From Glycomyces algeriensis (GTDB lineage: Bacteria; Actinomycetota; Actinomycetes; Mycobacteriales; Micromonosporaceae): a stretch of DNA of 64,000 bases. Positions 18,431 to 26,950 of this stretch are shown here, piece after piece; the first letter of the stretch is position 1, and each line of letters opens with the position of its first letter. The DNA lies in the NCBI RefSeq assembly GCF_027622855.1, contig NZ_JAPZVR010000001.1:110664-174663 (forward strand). The letters are read 5' to 3'. The position numbers and the translations under genes are program-made. The notes beneath the pieces are model-generated. The model made no database searches. It saw only the letters and a program-made list of their open reading frames with translations, and was not told the origin of the DNA.

Positions 18431-19153
18431 TATTTGGCCTTCGCGCCTCGATTGATGGAAATGATCTTGGAGTCGTATCGCCATTCCAATCTATATATAC
18501 CATTACATGAAGGATCGCGTGGGCGAGCTGCCACGTCCAGAATGGTACATTCTCACTTCAATGCCATATGGAAGCGTATTCCTATAGCTCTCGATTCACT
18601 CGAATGAGCGCATTAAATGAAACGGTCTCACGGGCATTGAGGGCTCGGCTACGGCAAGGGGGTCAGGTGACCCCGGTCCGCGGCAAACCCGGTGGTCGCT
18701 TCGAGGAGTTAGTCGAGTCAGCCATTCGGTGAGGTGGGGAGAGATTGTTCAGGGTGTAGGGGTCGACGTTGATGCGTCCCTGACTGGCCTAGCGGTTACA
18801 TGAAGTGGGTGCGGCGGATGGCGATACCACACTGGAACTGAAACAGGCCCGGTCCTCACCAGGTCTGGGAGACCGGCGCTGAGTAGGGATCCTTGCGCCG
18901 CCTTGGAGTGCTCCTGCTCGTAAACGGTCGCTCAGAGTTCGTCTCAGTGCATCGGCTAAATCGTAGGCATTGGAATTGCCTCGGCCGTCGATGATGTCGA
19001 GGATCTGTGACCTGCCTTCGTGTGCGCTGCTTTGGTGGTAGAGGCGCAGGAGCCGAACCGCGCGCCCGGCAATTTGTTGAACTGTCGCAGACCGCAGAAT
19101 CGAATATGATTCCGATATGCCCTGAACACCACCCCTTGCGAAGGCTGGACTCA
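18431..19153. other. Divergent intergenic region between caspase and nSTAND1
   Basis: A 720-base gap between two divergent genes. It contains AT-rich DNA at 18480-18620 (lower GC than its surroundings), suitable for promoters on both sides. On the minus strand around 18870-19090 one frame gives protein-like sequence (RSQILDIIDGRGNSNAYDLA, then LRRTLSDRLRAGAL), possibly the remnant of a small effector-associated domain gene. No convincing start or full domain was found. Confidence 0.4.
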
Positions 19154-22100
19154 ATGAGCCCTGAAGCGCGGCATGAGAACTCCGACACCACCCCCAACGC
19201 TGGGGGACACCCCCTCCCTGAAGCGTTCGGACAGGCGCAGCAGGGACTGCGCAGTGCCGTTCATCGTGCGCCACGGAAATTGGTCTCCGGCGCCAGGCCC
19301 GTGGTGCTGGGCCTGCTGTGCGCCAGTGCCTTCGCTCCGGTCGCGGCCGCGGCGATCGGTGCGGGCGTTCCCGTCTCCTCCGCGATTGGTGTGATCGGCG
19401 GTGTGGGCGGCGGACTGATCACGCAGTTCGTCAGCGAGTGCTTGGACCGGCTCAAACTGGAGCGACCTGGGAAGGATCCCGTTGTGAGCGACATCGAGGC
19501 CAGGTTGGCGGATGATCTCACCGCGGTGTTGGAATCCCAAGCGGCGGAAGCGGTCCAGCTGGAGCAGGGTTTCGCCGCGATGATGCGGAATATCGACGGG
19601 ACCGCCCATGCGATGGGTGCCGCGCTCGGGACCGGGAATCGGGCTCTCGCCGAAAACTTGGAGTTGCAGCTGCGTGGAATCGAGTTGTTGGAGGGGATGC
19701 GTGAAAGCCAAGTTCGGCAAGAGGCTGGCCAGCGAGTCCTCCTGGAGGAAGTGCGCAACCAAGGCGTACTCGTCGAGGCGATCTGGCGCAGAGAAACTGG
19801 CGATGCCGGCAGCCGCCCTGCGGCATCGAGTCCGTGGCAGGGCAACCCCTACCTCGGGCTGTACCCCTTCGAGGAATCACACGCGCAGGTCTTTTTCGGA
19901 CGACGTGTTGTAACGGCTGATCTGCTGAGACGTGCTGACGAGCATCATCGGTCCGGCCAGATGCTGATGGTGACCGGTGCGTCGGGCTCGGGCAAGTCCT
20001 CGCTGCTGCGCGCCGGGTTCGCGCATGCCTTCAAACAGTCAGGCTTCGCGAGCGTGCCAGGTTCGAAGCGGTGGCCCTTCCTGGTCATGCGGCCGGAGGG
20101 CGACCCCCTGCGCAGCCTGGCGATAGCGGTCGCCGGGATGGTCGGGTTCGGTGCGGCGGAACTGGAGTCTGCGCTGCGGGCGGCACCTGATCGCTTCGGC
20201 TCGGAGGTTGAGGTGGCAGTGCGGAAGGCTGGAGGGGACGACTCGACCCGGCTCGTGCTCGTCGTCGACCAGTTTGAGGAGCTGTTCACTGCTGGTGCAG
20301 CCTCCGGGGTCCAGCAGGCTTTTATCGACGCGTTGGGATCCATGGCATGCACCGGGACGGGGTCCGGTGACACTCGCCCGCCGGCGCTGGTGATGCTCGG
20401 AATGCGGGGCGACTTCGTCGACCGCTGCGCCGAGTTCGAGCTGCTCGGCCCGGCGCTCCGCCAGCTGTTCGTCCTGGGGTCGATGAGCAGGGAGGAGATG
20501 CGGCAGGCTGTCACTGGCCCGGCGAAGGAAGCGGGCATCGCGATCGAAGTGGGCTTGGTCGACGACATCCTCGACGACGCCCGGGATTCCTCCGGCGATG
20601 ATAGCCGCAGCGCTGGAGCATTGCCACTGCTCTCGGAAGCCCTGCGCCAGATGCTGGAACAGGGTGATGGGCAATGGCTCACTCGGGCCAGGTATGAGGC
20701 GGTCGGATTCATCTCAGGGGCCGTGCGCAACAATGCGGAACAAGCCCACGAACGGTTGAGCGACCGTCAACAGGCCGTCGCGCAAGGACTCTTCCGACAC
20801 CTGACCACCTTCGACTCGGGGAAGGCCACCCGCAGGGCCGAGGGGCGCGGCAGGCTGCTGGAACTGCTCGGCCCGGAGGTCGACGCAGTGATCGAGGCGT
20901 TCACCAGGAAGCGACTGTTGGTCATCGGAGGGCGCGGGATTGAAACCGAAGCGTCCGTGGAGATCGCGCACGAGTGCATGTACACGAGATGGAAGCGTCT
21001 GCACGGTTGGATCGAAGCCGACCGGGAATCGCTGGCTCGTCGATCCCTGCTGCGGGACGCGACCGCCGAATGGAGACTCCGCGGCGGCGACACCTCGCTC
21101 CTGTTCCAAGGCTCGCGGCTGAAGGACATCGTGGACGAGAAGCGAACCGTCTGGGACCGGGACCCACTGAAGTATCCCCTGAACCAGGAAGAACTGGATT
21201 TTCTGGAAGCTTCCGAGCGATTCCGTCGGCGCCGGTCTCGGATGCGCCAGGCCCTCGTATCGGGTCTCGCCAGTCTCACCGCGGTCTCGGTGACGCTAGC
21301 GGCACTGGTATTCAACTCCAATCAGGATTTGACGGCAGAGCGCAATCAAGCGCTGTCAAAGGAACTGGCTGCCGAGAGCGAAGCGCTGCGCGGCAATGAA
21401 GGCGAACTCGCGATGCTCCTAGCTGCGGCTGCCTGGCGACTGCATGAGACAGACGAGGCGTTCGCCGCGATGACGGACGCGGTGAACGACCCATCGGTCG
21501 GCTTGCTGTCGAACGACAGGATGGGCACACCCGCCGCAGTAGCCTTCAGTCCGGACGGCTCCCGGTTGGCTGGACTGGGAGAGAACGGCGTCGTCGCGAT
21601 CTGGTCCACCGCGACATGGGAGGTCGAGGTGCTCGACGATCTGGCGCAGGGCGGCGGGTACGCCGACGTCGAGTTCAGTCCGGATGGCACGCGGCTGGCG
21701 GCCAATTCCAAGGAGGGCGTCAAGATCTGGGACCTTGACTCAAGCGAGGTCGTGCAGCAGTTCGGGCCGGCATTCTCCCATGACGTCACGTTCAGCGCTG
21801 ACGGTTCGATGCTCGCGGTCGCCGACGGCGATTCCTTGGGCGTCTGGGACCTGCAAGATGCGAAGGAAATTGCGAGGTTCGAGGGCTACTACATGACCTC
21901 GGCGGCATTTTCCACGGACGGTTCGACACTCATCACCGGGACCGGCGACGGTGTCGTGTCACAGTGGGCGATCGACTCCGGGGACCTGGCCGCGACGGAT
22001 ACGCTCGGCGATATCGGCCAAGCGGAGGTCTGGACCAGCCACGACGACCCGGCATACACGGCCGCCTGCAGCGACCTCGGTTGCTCGATTCTGGACAGCG

Positions 22101-23377
22101 AAGGACATTGGGAGCCTTGGCTGCAAGGGCAGGCGGTGAAACCTGCGGCAAGCTCCGACGCGACAACCGTCGCCGCGATCCACGGCACTTACGGCGCGCT
22201 GGCGCTGTGGGACGGCGAATCGGGCCGACTCCTCGTGCAGCTGCCTATGGACCACGTCAGAAACTTGAGTTTCCAGCCTGGTGACACGATCCTCGCCGGC
22301 GTAGTAGGAGAAGGAATCCGGCTCTGGGACACCGCAAAGGTCGCTTCCGTCCCGTGGGCGTTTACCCTTCCTGAAGGGACAGCATCGCCGACGACCCTAG
22401 AGTCGGCGCGAGACTCCGCAGCGGTGATGGGAGTGAACTCAGGCGCGACCATGGTTTGGGAGGTGCCAACAGAAGAGGACCTGGAAGTGCCACCGAGTGC
22501 CATTTTTCCCGAAATTTTCGGCTACGCGATCGCCATGCATCCGAGCGGCTCGATGGTCGCAGGCAATCCCGAGGCTGAGGAGACGGGGCGGATCGAGCTG
22601 CTGGACGTCCGCACTGGTCAGGTCATCGACGAGCTGGACGACGGGGGAGGCCCGGCGATCGACCTGGAATTCTCCGCGGACGGCTCGATGCTCGCCGTCG
22701 GTCGACTCGACACCGACACCACGAGCCATGACACGGACGAGGTCGTTGTCTGGTCCGTCGCGACCGGCCAGACGCTCTTGCGAATCCCCACGGGCGCTGG
22801 CGAGGTTGGCTTCAGCCCGGATGGCAAGTCTTTGATCACAGTGGATTCTGATGGGAGGATTCATCTGTGGAATGTGGATTCCGGAAAGCGGTCTGACACG
22901 CTCGAAGGGGGAATGGGGCTCCCCTACGACCTAAAGTTCAATAACGACGGCAGCGTACTCGCCGCGGCAACAACGAACGGTCTCGCACAGTGGGATATCG
23001 ATTCGGGAGCGGCGGTCGGCCCCGCTGTGGTCCATTTGCAGGGCCACGACTTGGCTGGGGATCTGAGCTTCTCCCCAGACGACCGGTTCGTCGCGTTCAT
23101 GATTGCCGAGGAACTCGTGTTCTGGGACCGCACCCTTGGGCGACAGATAGCCTCGGAGTCAGTCGATCTTCCGTGGTACTCGAAAGATGTAACGTTCGTC
23201 GCCGACGAATGGAAGGTCGCCGTGGTGACCGACGAGGGGGCGAACATCTTCGACGTCGGGTTTCTGGAGGACCCGTACGCCGCTGTCTGCGAGCAGGCCG
23301 GGCGGCACCTGACTCGTGAGGAATGGAAGACCTACCTGCGCAAGATCGACTATGGCTCGATCGAGGTGTGCACCTGA
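19154..23377 (+). CDS. nSTAND1 NTPase with WD40 repeats
   Basis: A 1407-residue STAND-type signalling ATPase. The ATG at 19154 has GAAGG about 10 bases upstream; an ATG at 19106 is possible. An N-terminal Ala/Gly-rich hydrophobic region (about 45-100, VVLGLLCASAFAPVAAAAIG) is followed by a coiled-coil-like helix. The nSTAND1 module starts at NPYLGLYPFEESHAQVFFGR, with Walker A TGASGSGKSSLLRAG and Walker B-like LVLVVDQFEELFT. A basic helix and one membrane-like segment (LVSGLASLTAVSVTLAALVF) precede about 13 WD40-type blades (FSPDG, LAGLGENGVVAIW and others), probably two propellers. In such proteins the propeller senses and the NTPase oligomerises. No enzymatic effector is fused, so the divergent caspase is a plausible partner. 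Confidence 0.9.
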   Translation: MSPEARHENSDTTPNAGGHPLPEAFGQAQQGLRSAVHRAPRKLVSGARPVVLGLLCASAFAPVAAAAIGAGVPVSSAIGVIGGVGGGLITQFVSECLDRLKLERPGKDPVVSDIEARLADDLTAVLESQAAEAVQLEQGFAAMMRNIDGTAHAMGAALGTGNRALAENLELQLRGIELLEGMRESQVRQEAGQRVLLEEVRNQGVLVEAIWRRETGDAGSRPAASSPWQGNPYLGLYPFEESHAQVFFGRRVVTADLLRRADEHHRSGQMLMVTGASGSGKSSLLRAGFAHAFKQSGFASVPGSKRWPFLVMRPEGDPLRSLAIAVAGMVGFGAAELESALRAAPDRFGSEVEVAVRKAGGDDSTRLVLVVDQFEELFTAGAASGVQQAFIDALGSMACTGTGSGDTRPPALVMLGMRGDFVDRCAEFELLGPALRQLFVLGSMSREEMRQAVTGPAKEAGIAIEVGLVDDILDDARDSSGDDSRSAGALPLLSEALRQMLEQGDGQWLTRARYEAVGFISGAVRNNAEQAHERLSDRQQAVAQGLFRHLTTFDSGKATRRAEGRGRLLELLGPEVDAVIEAFTRKRLLVIGGRGIETEASVEIAHECMYTRWKRLHGWIEADRESLARRSLLRDATAEWRLRGGDTSLLFQGSRLKDIVDEKRTVWDRDPLKYPLNQEELDFLEASERFRRRRSRMRQALVSGLASLTAVSVTLAALVFNSNQDLTAERNQALSKELAAESEALRGNEGELAMLLAAAAWRLHETDEAFAAMTDAVNDPSVGLLSNDRMGTPAAVAFSPDGSRLAGLGENGVVAIWSTATWEVEVLDDLAQGGGYADVEFSPDGTRLAANSKEGVKIWDLDSSEVVQQFGPAFSHDVTFSADGSMLAVADGDSLGVWDLQDAKEIARFEGYYMTSAAFSTDGSTLITGTGDGVVSQWAIDSGDLAATDTLGDIGQAEVWTSHDDPAYTAACSDLGCSILDSEGHWEPWLQGQAVKPAASSDATTVAAIHGTYGALALWDGESGRLLVQLPMDHVRNLSFQPGDTILAGVVGEGIRLWDTAKVASVPWAFTLPEGTASPTTLESARDSAAVMGVNSGATMVWEVPTEEDLEVPPSAIFPEIFGYAIAMHPSGSMVAGNPEAEETGRIELLDVRTGQVIDELDDGGGPAIDLEFSADGSMLAVGRLDTDTTSHDTDEVVVWSVATGQTLLRIPTGAGEVGFSPDGKSLITVDSDGRIHLWNVDSGKRSDTLEGGMGLPYDLKFNNDGSVLAAATTNGLAQWDIDSGAAVGPAVVHLQGHDLAGDLSFSPDDRFVAFMIAEELVFWDRTLGRQIASESVDLPWYSKDVTFVADEWKVAVVTDEGANIFDVGFLEDPYAAVCEQAGRHLTREEWKTYLRKIDYGSIEVCT

Positions 23378-23420
23378 ACCTCTCGTCCACGCCGACCGGA
23401 CACGGCGCAACCGAAGCGCC

Positions 23421-23448
23421 TCGGGGCCGCGTTCAACCGCGCCCCGGA
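23421..23448 (+). terminator. Hairpin after the nSTAND1 gene
   Basis: GC-rich arms (CGGGGC-CGCG and CGCG-CCCCG) around a TTCAAC loop, about 45 bases after the stop. The stem has one bulge. Confidence 0.5.
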
Positions 23449-23498
23449 TCGCTGTACCGACACGATCGCTGAATTCGCGAAAAGAATCTTGCATCCCG

Positions 23499-23524
23499 TG
23501 TCGAAATCACGGCTTATCGAACGA
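23499..23524 (+). promoter_or_regulatory. Candidate ECF42-dependent promoter
   Basis: TGTCGA (23499-23504) is followed by CGA at two positions, after 13 and after 17 bases. As I remember, reported ECF42 promoters have TGTCGA at -35 and a CGA/CGT-type -10. The site lies 75 bases before the first gene of the operon that ends with the ECF42 factor, so it fits autoregulation. Confidence 0.5.
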
Positions 23525-23578
23525 AGGTGAGATGACAGGCCGGAATGACCGGCCCCGAACCTCGAGAAGGACACGGAC

Positions 23579-24124
23579 ATGCGACGCATCATCGCCTCCA
23601 CCTACACCACCCTCGACGGCTACATCGACGACCCGCACGAGTGGTCCCTGGCCTACAACGACGCCGCGGCGCAGCAGTACGCCTTGGATCTCACCCTCGG
23701 CGCGGACTCGCTGCTCCTGGGGCGAGTGACCTACGAAGGCATGGCCCAGGCCTGGCCCCACATGGGCGGCAACCCTTACTCCGACCACGTCAACGGCATG
23801 CGCAAGTACGTCGTCGCCACCGAGCCGGTCGACACCGGCGAGTGGAACCCGACCACCGTCATACCCGGCGACCAACTGACCGGTGCGGTCCAAAAGCTCA
23901 AGGCCGAAGCCGGCGGCGACGTCCTGGTGTGGGGCGCCGGTCGCCTCACCGACGCGCTCGCGACCGCCGGGCTTCTCGACGAGTACAAGGTGTGGACGTA
24001 CCCGGTGCTCAAGGGCGGCGGGGTACCCATGTTCCGGCCCCAGAGCCGCACCGGCCTCGCCCACGCCGACACGACCGTGTTCGACTCCGGGGTGGTCGTC
24101 TCGACCTACCGCGTCACCACTTGA
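23579..24124 (+). CDS. Dihydrofolate reductase-like (RibD C-terminal) protein
   Basis: A 181-residue cytosolic protein; the ATG has AGAAGG about 9 bases upstream. It opens RRIIASTYTTLDGYIDDP, with LLLGRVTYEGMAQAWP in the middle and VWGAGRLTDALATAGLLDEY late, the usual pattern of the RibD_C/DHFR-like family. These proteins bind NADPH, but most have no proven substrate. It is the first gene of a four-gene operon ending in an ECF42 sigma factor, a context in which such small enzymes are common. Confidence 0.85.
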   Translation: MRRIIASTYTTLDGYIDDPHEWSLAYNDAAAQQYALDLTLGADSLLLGRVTYEGMAQAWPHMGGNPYSDHVNGMRKYVVATEPVDTGEWNPTTVIPGDQLTGAVQKLKAEAGGDVLVWGAGRLTDALATAGLLDEYKVWTYPVLKGGGVPMFRPQSRTGLAHADTTVFDSGVVVSTYRVTT

Positions 24125-24140
24125 GGACGGGGAACCGATT

Positions 24141-24488
24141 ATGACTCACAACGGCGAAGTCACCAACTACATTGCGAAAGCCCCCTGGCAGCAGCAGACC
24201 TCGAACGCATTGCGCGAGATCGTCCACGACACGCTCCCCGGTGTGGAGGAGGCGTTCCTCTACGGCAAGCCGCATTTCGTCCTGGACGGGCGGAACATCG
24301 CAGTCCTGCACGTGGCCGCGGCGAAGATCTCGTTCATGGTGTTCGACGCCGGCGCCATCGAACCGATCAAGGGCGTGCTCCAATCCCTCGGGTCCGGTGA
24401 CCGCAAAGCGGTCGACCTGAAGGAGGGTGACACTGTTGACGCGGCGTTCATCGCAGACCTGCTGCGCCGCACCACCGGCCAAAACTGA
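24141..24488 (+). CDS. DUF1801-type protein
   Basis: A 115-residue cytosolic protein that follows the previous gene by 16 bases. It contains HDTLPGVEEAFLYGKPHFVLDG and ISFMVFDAGAIEP, typical of the DUF1801 (YdhG-like) fold. No catalytic residues are known for the family. It is part of the ECF42 operon. The Shine-Dalgarno (GAGGACGGGG) is moderate. Confidence 0.8.
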   Translation: MTHNGEVTNYIAKAPWQQQTSNALREIVHDTLPGVEEAFLYGKPHFVLDGRNIAVLHVAAAKISFMVFDAGAIEPIKGVLQSLGSGDRKAVDLKEGDTVDAAFIADLLRRTTGQN

Positions 24489-24504
24489 CCAGGAGGAACG
24501 TGAT

Positions 24505-24930
24505 ATGCGCGTGATGGTGATGACGAAGGGCGACGGCGCCGACGAAGGCAAGGGCGAGCCCACCACCGAGATGTTCGAGCAGATGCGGATCTTCAACGAG
24601 CAGCTCGTCAACGCCGGCATCATGCTCGGAGGAGAAGGTCTTCAGCCGTCAAGCGTCGGCGCGAAGGTCGCCTTCTCCGCCGCCGGGACCTCGATCGTCG
24701 ACGGACCGTTCACCGAGGCCAAAGAGGTGATCGCAGGCTATTGGATCTGGGAGGTCAGCTCTCTGGCCGAAGCGGTCGAATGGGCGAAACGGTGCCCGTT
24801 CGACCCCGCGTACGGCCAGTCCCAGGTTCTGGAGATCCGGCCTCTGTTCGACATGGCCGATCTCGCCCGAAGCGTCGACGAGGAAACCCTCGCCCGCAGC
24901 GCCGAGCTGCAGGAACGCCCTCCGGAGTAG
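24505..24930 (+). CDS. YCII/DGPF-domain protein
   Basis: A 141-residue protein; the ATG has a strong AGGAGG 8 bases upstream. It carries the signature DGPFTEAKEVIAGYW that gives DGPF proteins their name. DGPF proteins are the typical genomic partners and known targets of ECF42 sigma factors. Their biochemical role is not established; YCII folds resemble dehydratase or lactone-cleaving enzymes. The gene ends 5 bases before the sigma factor start. Confidence 0.9.
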   Translation: MRVMVMTKGDGADEGKGEPTTEMFEQMRIFNEQLVNAGIMLGGEGLQPSSVGAKVAFSAAGTSIVDGPFTEAKEVIAGYWIWEVSSLAEAVEWAKRCPFDPAYGQSQVLEIRPLFDMADLARSVDEETLARSAELQERPPE

Positions 24931-24935
24931 CCGCC

Positions 24936-26201
24936 ATGGATCTTCAGGAATCGGTCGAAGCCCTGTGGCGCATAGAGGCGCCGCAACTGATCGCGACGCT
25001 CGCCCGACGTATCGGCGACCTCGACGTCGCCGAAGACCTCACCGCAGAGGCGTTCGCGGCCGCCATCGAGCAGTGGTCGGTCGACGGCATCCCGCCCCGG
25101 CCCGGAGCGTGGCTGATGTCGACCGCACGGCACAAGGCCATCGACCGAGCCCGGCGAGAGGAGACCGCCCGCACCAAGGCGCCCCTCCTCGCCGCCGGGC
25201 GTCCTGAGGAACTTCCCGACATCGCCGACCAGGCGCTCAACCCGATCCCCGACGACCTGCTCACGATGCTCTTCACCACCTGCCACCCGATGCTCTCCCC
25301 CGACGCCCGGGTCGCACTCACCCTGCGCCTGTTCGGAGGTCTGACCACCGACGCGATCGCCCGGGCCTACCTGGTCCCCTCGCCGATCATCGGGCAGCGG
25401 ATCACCCGCGCCAAACGCACGCTCGCCAAGGCCCGTGTGCCGATTGAGCGGCCCTCCGCCGAAGATCTTCCCCACCGCTTCGAGACGGTCCTGGAGGTCC
25501 TGTATGCGATCTTCAACGAGGGGTACTCGGCCTCTTCCGGAGACCGGCTCGTACGCACCGACCTCGCCATCGAGGCCATGCGAATGGGACGCATCCTGGC
25601 CGGGCTCGTCCCGACCGAACCGGAAGTCCTAGGCCTGGTCGCGCTCATGGAGCTCCAGGCCTCCCGGTTTCGCACCCGCACTGACTCCCAGGGCCTCCCG
25701 GTCCAGCTCCAGGACCAGGACCGCCGCCGCTGGGACCGCACCCTCATCGACCACGCCCTGAGGATGCTCGATCGCGCCCTCGAACTGAGCCGGCCTCTGG
25801 GCCCCTACGCGATCCAGGCCGCGATCGCGGCCTGCCATGCCCGCGCGGCCACGTTCGCCGACACCGACTGGGCGACCATCCTCGCCCTCTACGACGCACT
25901 GCTCCAGATCACCGGATCCCCTGTCGTCGAACTGAACCGAGCTGTCGCCGTCCTCTACCTCGACGGACCGCAAGCCGCTCTCGACGCCGTCGAACCTCTC
26001 CGCGGCGACCCGAGGCTGGCCCGCTACCACCTCCTCGGCGCCGTCCGCGGCGATCTCCTCGTCCGACTCGACCGCCACATCGAAGCCGCAGCGGAACTCG
26101 AGCATGCCGCTGCGCTCGCTCCGACCAGGCAGGAGCGGCAGCTCCTCCTCACGCGCATGGCGGCCTGCCTCGACGAAACCGCATCCGAGACGAACACCTG
26201 A
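24936..26201 (+). CDS. ECF42-group sigma factor with TPR-like C-terminus
   Basis: A 421-residue sigma factor; the ATG has GGAG 9 bases upstream. Region 2 is at about 10-80 (LTAEAFAAAIEQW, GAWLMSTARHKAIDRAR) and region 4 at about 115-170 (LTLRLFGGLTTDAIARAYLV). It is followed by about 240 residues of helical repeats (DUF6596/TPR-like), including ELNRAVAVLYLDGPQAALDAV. The long C-terminal part and the upstream DGPF gene identify group ECF42. No anti-sigma factor is encoded nearby, as is usual for this group, whose C-terminus is thought to control activity. It is the last gene of its operon. Confidence 0.92.
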   Translation: MDLQESVEALWRIEAPQLIATLARRIGDLDVAEDLTAEAFAAAIEQWSVDGIPPRPGAWLMSTARHKAIDRARREETARTKAPLLAAGRPEELPDIADQALNPIPDDLLTMLFTTCHPMLSPDARVALTLRLFGGLTTDAIARAYLVPSPIIGQRITRAKRTLAKARVPIERPSAEDLPHRFETVLEVLYAIFNEGYSASSGDRLVRTDLAIEAMRMGRILAGLVPTEPEVLGLVALMELQASRFRTRTDSQGLPVQLQDQDRRRWDRTLIDHALRMLDRALELSRPLGPYAIQAAIAACHARAATFADTDWATILALYDALLQITGSPVVELNRAVAVLYLDGPQAALDAVEPLRGDPRLARYHLLGAVRGDLLVRLDRHIEAAAELEHAAALAPTRQERQLLLTRMAACLDETASETNT

Positions 26202-26487
26202 CGGCAGCCCGGCCGCAGGCGTAAGAACGAAGGCCGCCGCCGTTGCGCCAGGCCCTCGGCAGCGTCGGCGCGAAACTCACCGCCAAGATGGCCGAACAGC
26301 GCTCAGCCCCTCCGAAGGACAGCGTCGCCGACGCATTGGCCATGCCTCGGGCATCCCCGCAGGAATGATTTCGGCAAACTGCACGATTCACAGTCCCAGA
26401 ACACCAGCTGCCTGGCCGCAGGTCGGGGGGACGGCGCTGAGCCGCTCGGCCGCGGCGACCAGGGACTGCGCCTGGGTTCGTTGATTC
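26202..26487. other. Convergent intergenic region
   Basis: About 285 bases between the sigma factor and the convergent MerR gene. I see no gene, only short frames without protein character. Confidence 0.5.
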
Positions 26488-26898
26488 CTATGTGGGAGAC
26501 CAGACTCCGGCCGCGGTTCCTTCGGCGACATGACGCTCGTACGTGGCGACCTTGCCGTGGATAACCGCGAGACAGGCGTGGAGGTCGTCGATCTTGGCCC
26601 GCACCTCCGCTTCGTGCTCTCGAAGCAGCTGGAGCCGTTCGGACTCGTTGCCAGTGCCCGCTCGGACGAGTTCGACGAACCTCCTGATCCGGGCGAGCGG
26701 CATACCGGATTCGCGGAGCCGGTTGCACAACCCGAGCCATTCGACGTCCTGCCGCTCGAAGACACGCCTGCCGCCCGCGTTTCGAGGAATATCGCGCAGG
26801 AACAGGCCTTCCCGTTCGAAGAACCGGATCGCGTGCACGCTCAGTCCGGACGTTTGGGCGACCGTGCCGATAGTGAGTTGTTCTACACCCTCTGCCAC
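26488..26898 (-). CDS. MerR-family transcriptional regulator
   Basis: A 136-residue regulator. The start is the GTG of VAEGVEQLTIG; the longer frame would overlap the operator and the divergent gene. The MerR winged helix opens at LTIGTVAQTSGLSVHAIRFF, followed by GGRRVFERQDVEWLGLC, the RIRRFVEL helix and a coiled-coil dimerisation helix (REHEAEVRAKIDDLHACLAV). There are no metal-binding cysteines typical of MerR or SoxR; the effector is probably a small organic molecule. It is divergent from an SDR gene, and the shared operator (26917-26934) implies it controls both. Confidence 0.88.
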   Translation of the reverse strand: MAEGVEQLTIGTVAQTSGLSVHAIRFFEREGLFLRDIPRNAGGRRVFERQDVEWLGLCNRLRESGMPLARIRRFVELVRAGTGNESERLQLLREHEAEVRAKIDDLHACLAVIHGKVATYERHVAEGTAAGVWSPT

Positions 26899-26912
26899 CC
26901 GGAAATCATAAC

Positions 26913-26943
26913 TTGACCTAGAGCTCACTCTAGGATCTAGGGT
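26913..26943 (+). promoter_or_regulatory. MerR-type promoter and operator of the SDR gene
   Basis: TTGACC (26913-26918), a 19-base spacer and TAGGGT (26938-26943). In between lies the perfect inverted repeat CCTAGAG-CTCA-CTCTAGG (26917-26934). The long 19-base spacer with a palindrome inside it is the hallmark of MerR-activated promoters. The -10 box ends 7 bases before the ATG at 26951, so the transcript would be leaderless. Confidence 0.8.
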
Positions 26944-26950
26944 CGCTCGC

